DNA of 64,000 bases. Origin: Gammaproteobacteria bacterium (GTDB taxonomy: Bacteria > Pseudomonadota > Gammaproteobacteria > Pseudomonadales > Azotimanducaceae). Below, piece by piece: positions 63,938 through 64,000 of this stretch (position 1 is the stretch's first letter; each line of letters starts with the position of its first letter). Where the stretch lies: NCBI GenBank assembly GCA_009840545.1, contig VXNM01000001.1, positions 27,649 to 91,648 of the forward strand, written 5' to 3'. The translations under genes and the position numbers were made by a program. The notes under the pieces were generated by a model, which was not told the origin of the DNA, searched no databases, and saw nothing but the letters and a program-made list of their open reading frames with translations.

Positions 63938-64000
63938 TGGCTCCACCTGCTGGGCTCGAACCAGCGACCCGCTGATTAACAGTCAGCTGCTCTACCAACT
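63938..64000 (-). tRNA. tRNA-Asn (GTT), 5' end cut by window edge
   Basis: On the minus strand the sequence has anticodon stem GCTGA/TCAGC with loop CTGTTAA (anticodon GTT), T-arm GCTGG-TTCGAGC-CCAGC, acceptor 3' strand AGGTGGA, discriminator G and an encoded CCA ending at 63938. The D-arm piece AGTTGGTAGAGC is present; the 5' acceptor strand lies beyond 64000. Confidence 0.93.

Noticed and set aside
1..64000. CRISPR arrays, insertion sequences and prophage
   Set aside because: No regularly spaced repeats, transposase, integrase or phage structural genes were seen anywhere in the window.

Overview
The window is chromosomal DNA of a Gram-negative bacterium, most likely a marine or host-associated proteobacterium. 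This rests on an imuB-dnaE2 mutagenesis cassette, many lipoprotein signal peptides, a DegQ-type periplasmic protease, modABC, a tRNA-Asn with encoded CCA and a near-consensus sigma-54 promoter. GC content is close to one half. The gene content suggests an oligotrophic or symbiotic heterotroph: four phytanoyl-CoA dioxygenase (PhyH) family genes, CaiB/BaiF CoA-transferases, enoyl-CoA hydratases, a luciferase-like monooxygenase, a nitronate monooxygenase, a sulfatase, a Gfo/Idh dehydrogenase and an ankyrin protein. The species cannot be named from this sequence alone. I see no insertion sequence, prophage, integrase or CRISPR array.

Layout. 1-3831: the end of imuB overlapping dnaE2. 3996-12004: three paralogous exported alpha-solenoid repeat proteins of unknown function, interrupted by a PhyH gene and a FitAB-type toxin-antitoxin pair with a recognisable operator. 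12373-16912: a tandem duplication of an acidic TlpA-like thioredoxin lipoprotein, with copied promoter-proximal DNA and copied terminators. 17296-22901 (minus): an HMG-CoA-lyase-like enzyme, a biotin-dependent acyl-CoA carboxylase and an enoyl-CoA hydratase, resembling the lower leucine pathway. 23067-28263: a SnoaL-like protein, glyoxalase II, an exported isoaspartyl methyltransferase, a luciferase-like monooxygenase, TesB and a nitronate monooxygenase. 28422-32679: an exported HExxH protein, a PhyH protein, an NYN-domain protein and an aldo/keto reductase.

32992-40477: two CaiB/BaiF transferases with a membrane dipeptidase lipoprotein (plus), then an SGNH hydrolase, a DegQ-like protease and a flavin monooxygenase (minus). 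40479-44612 (minus): an epimerase, modA, modB, modC and a PhyH gene that run tightly into that flavin monooxygenase. 45015: a short rubredoxin gene. 45210-47782 (minus): an ankyrin protein and an enoyl-CoA hydratase. 47930-52769 (plus): an M48-PDZ lipoprotein followed by sulfatase, PhyH and Gfo/Idh genes, with an HpcH/HpaI aldolase convergent to them. 54000-57464: a very large ABC-2 permease fused to an inactive-looking M1 peptidase-like region and a golvesin-like C-terminus, preceded by the sigma-54-type promoter. 57583-63804: a HisN-like phosphatase, a heterodimeric ABC exporter and a phytoene-desaturase-like FAD enzyme. The window ends in a partial tRNA-Asn gene.

The most unusual items are the permease/pseudo-peptidase fusion with its promoter, the three-paralogue solenoid family, the duplicated thioredoxin lipoproteins and the FitA-type operator.
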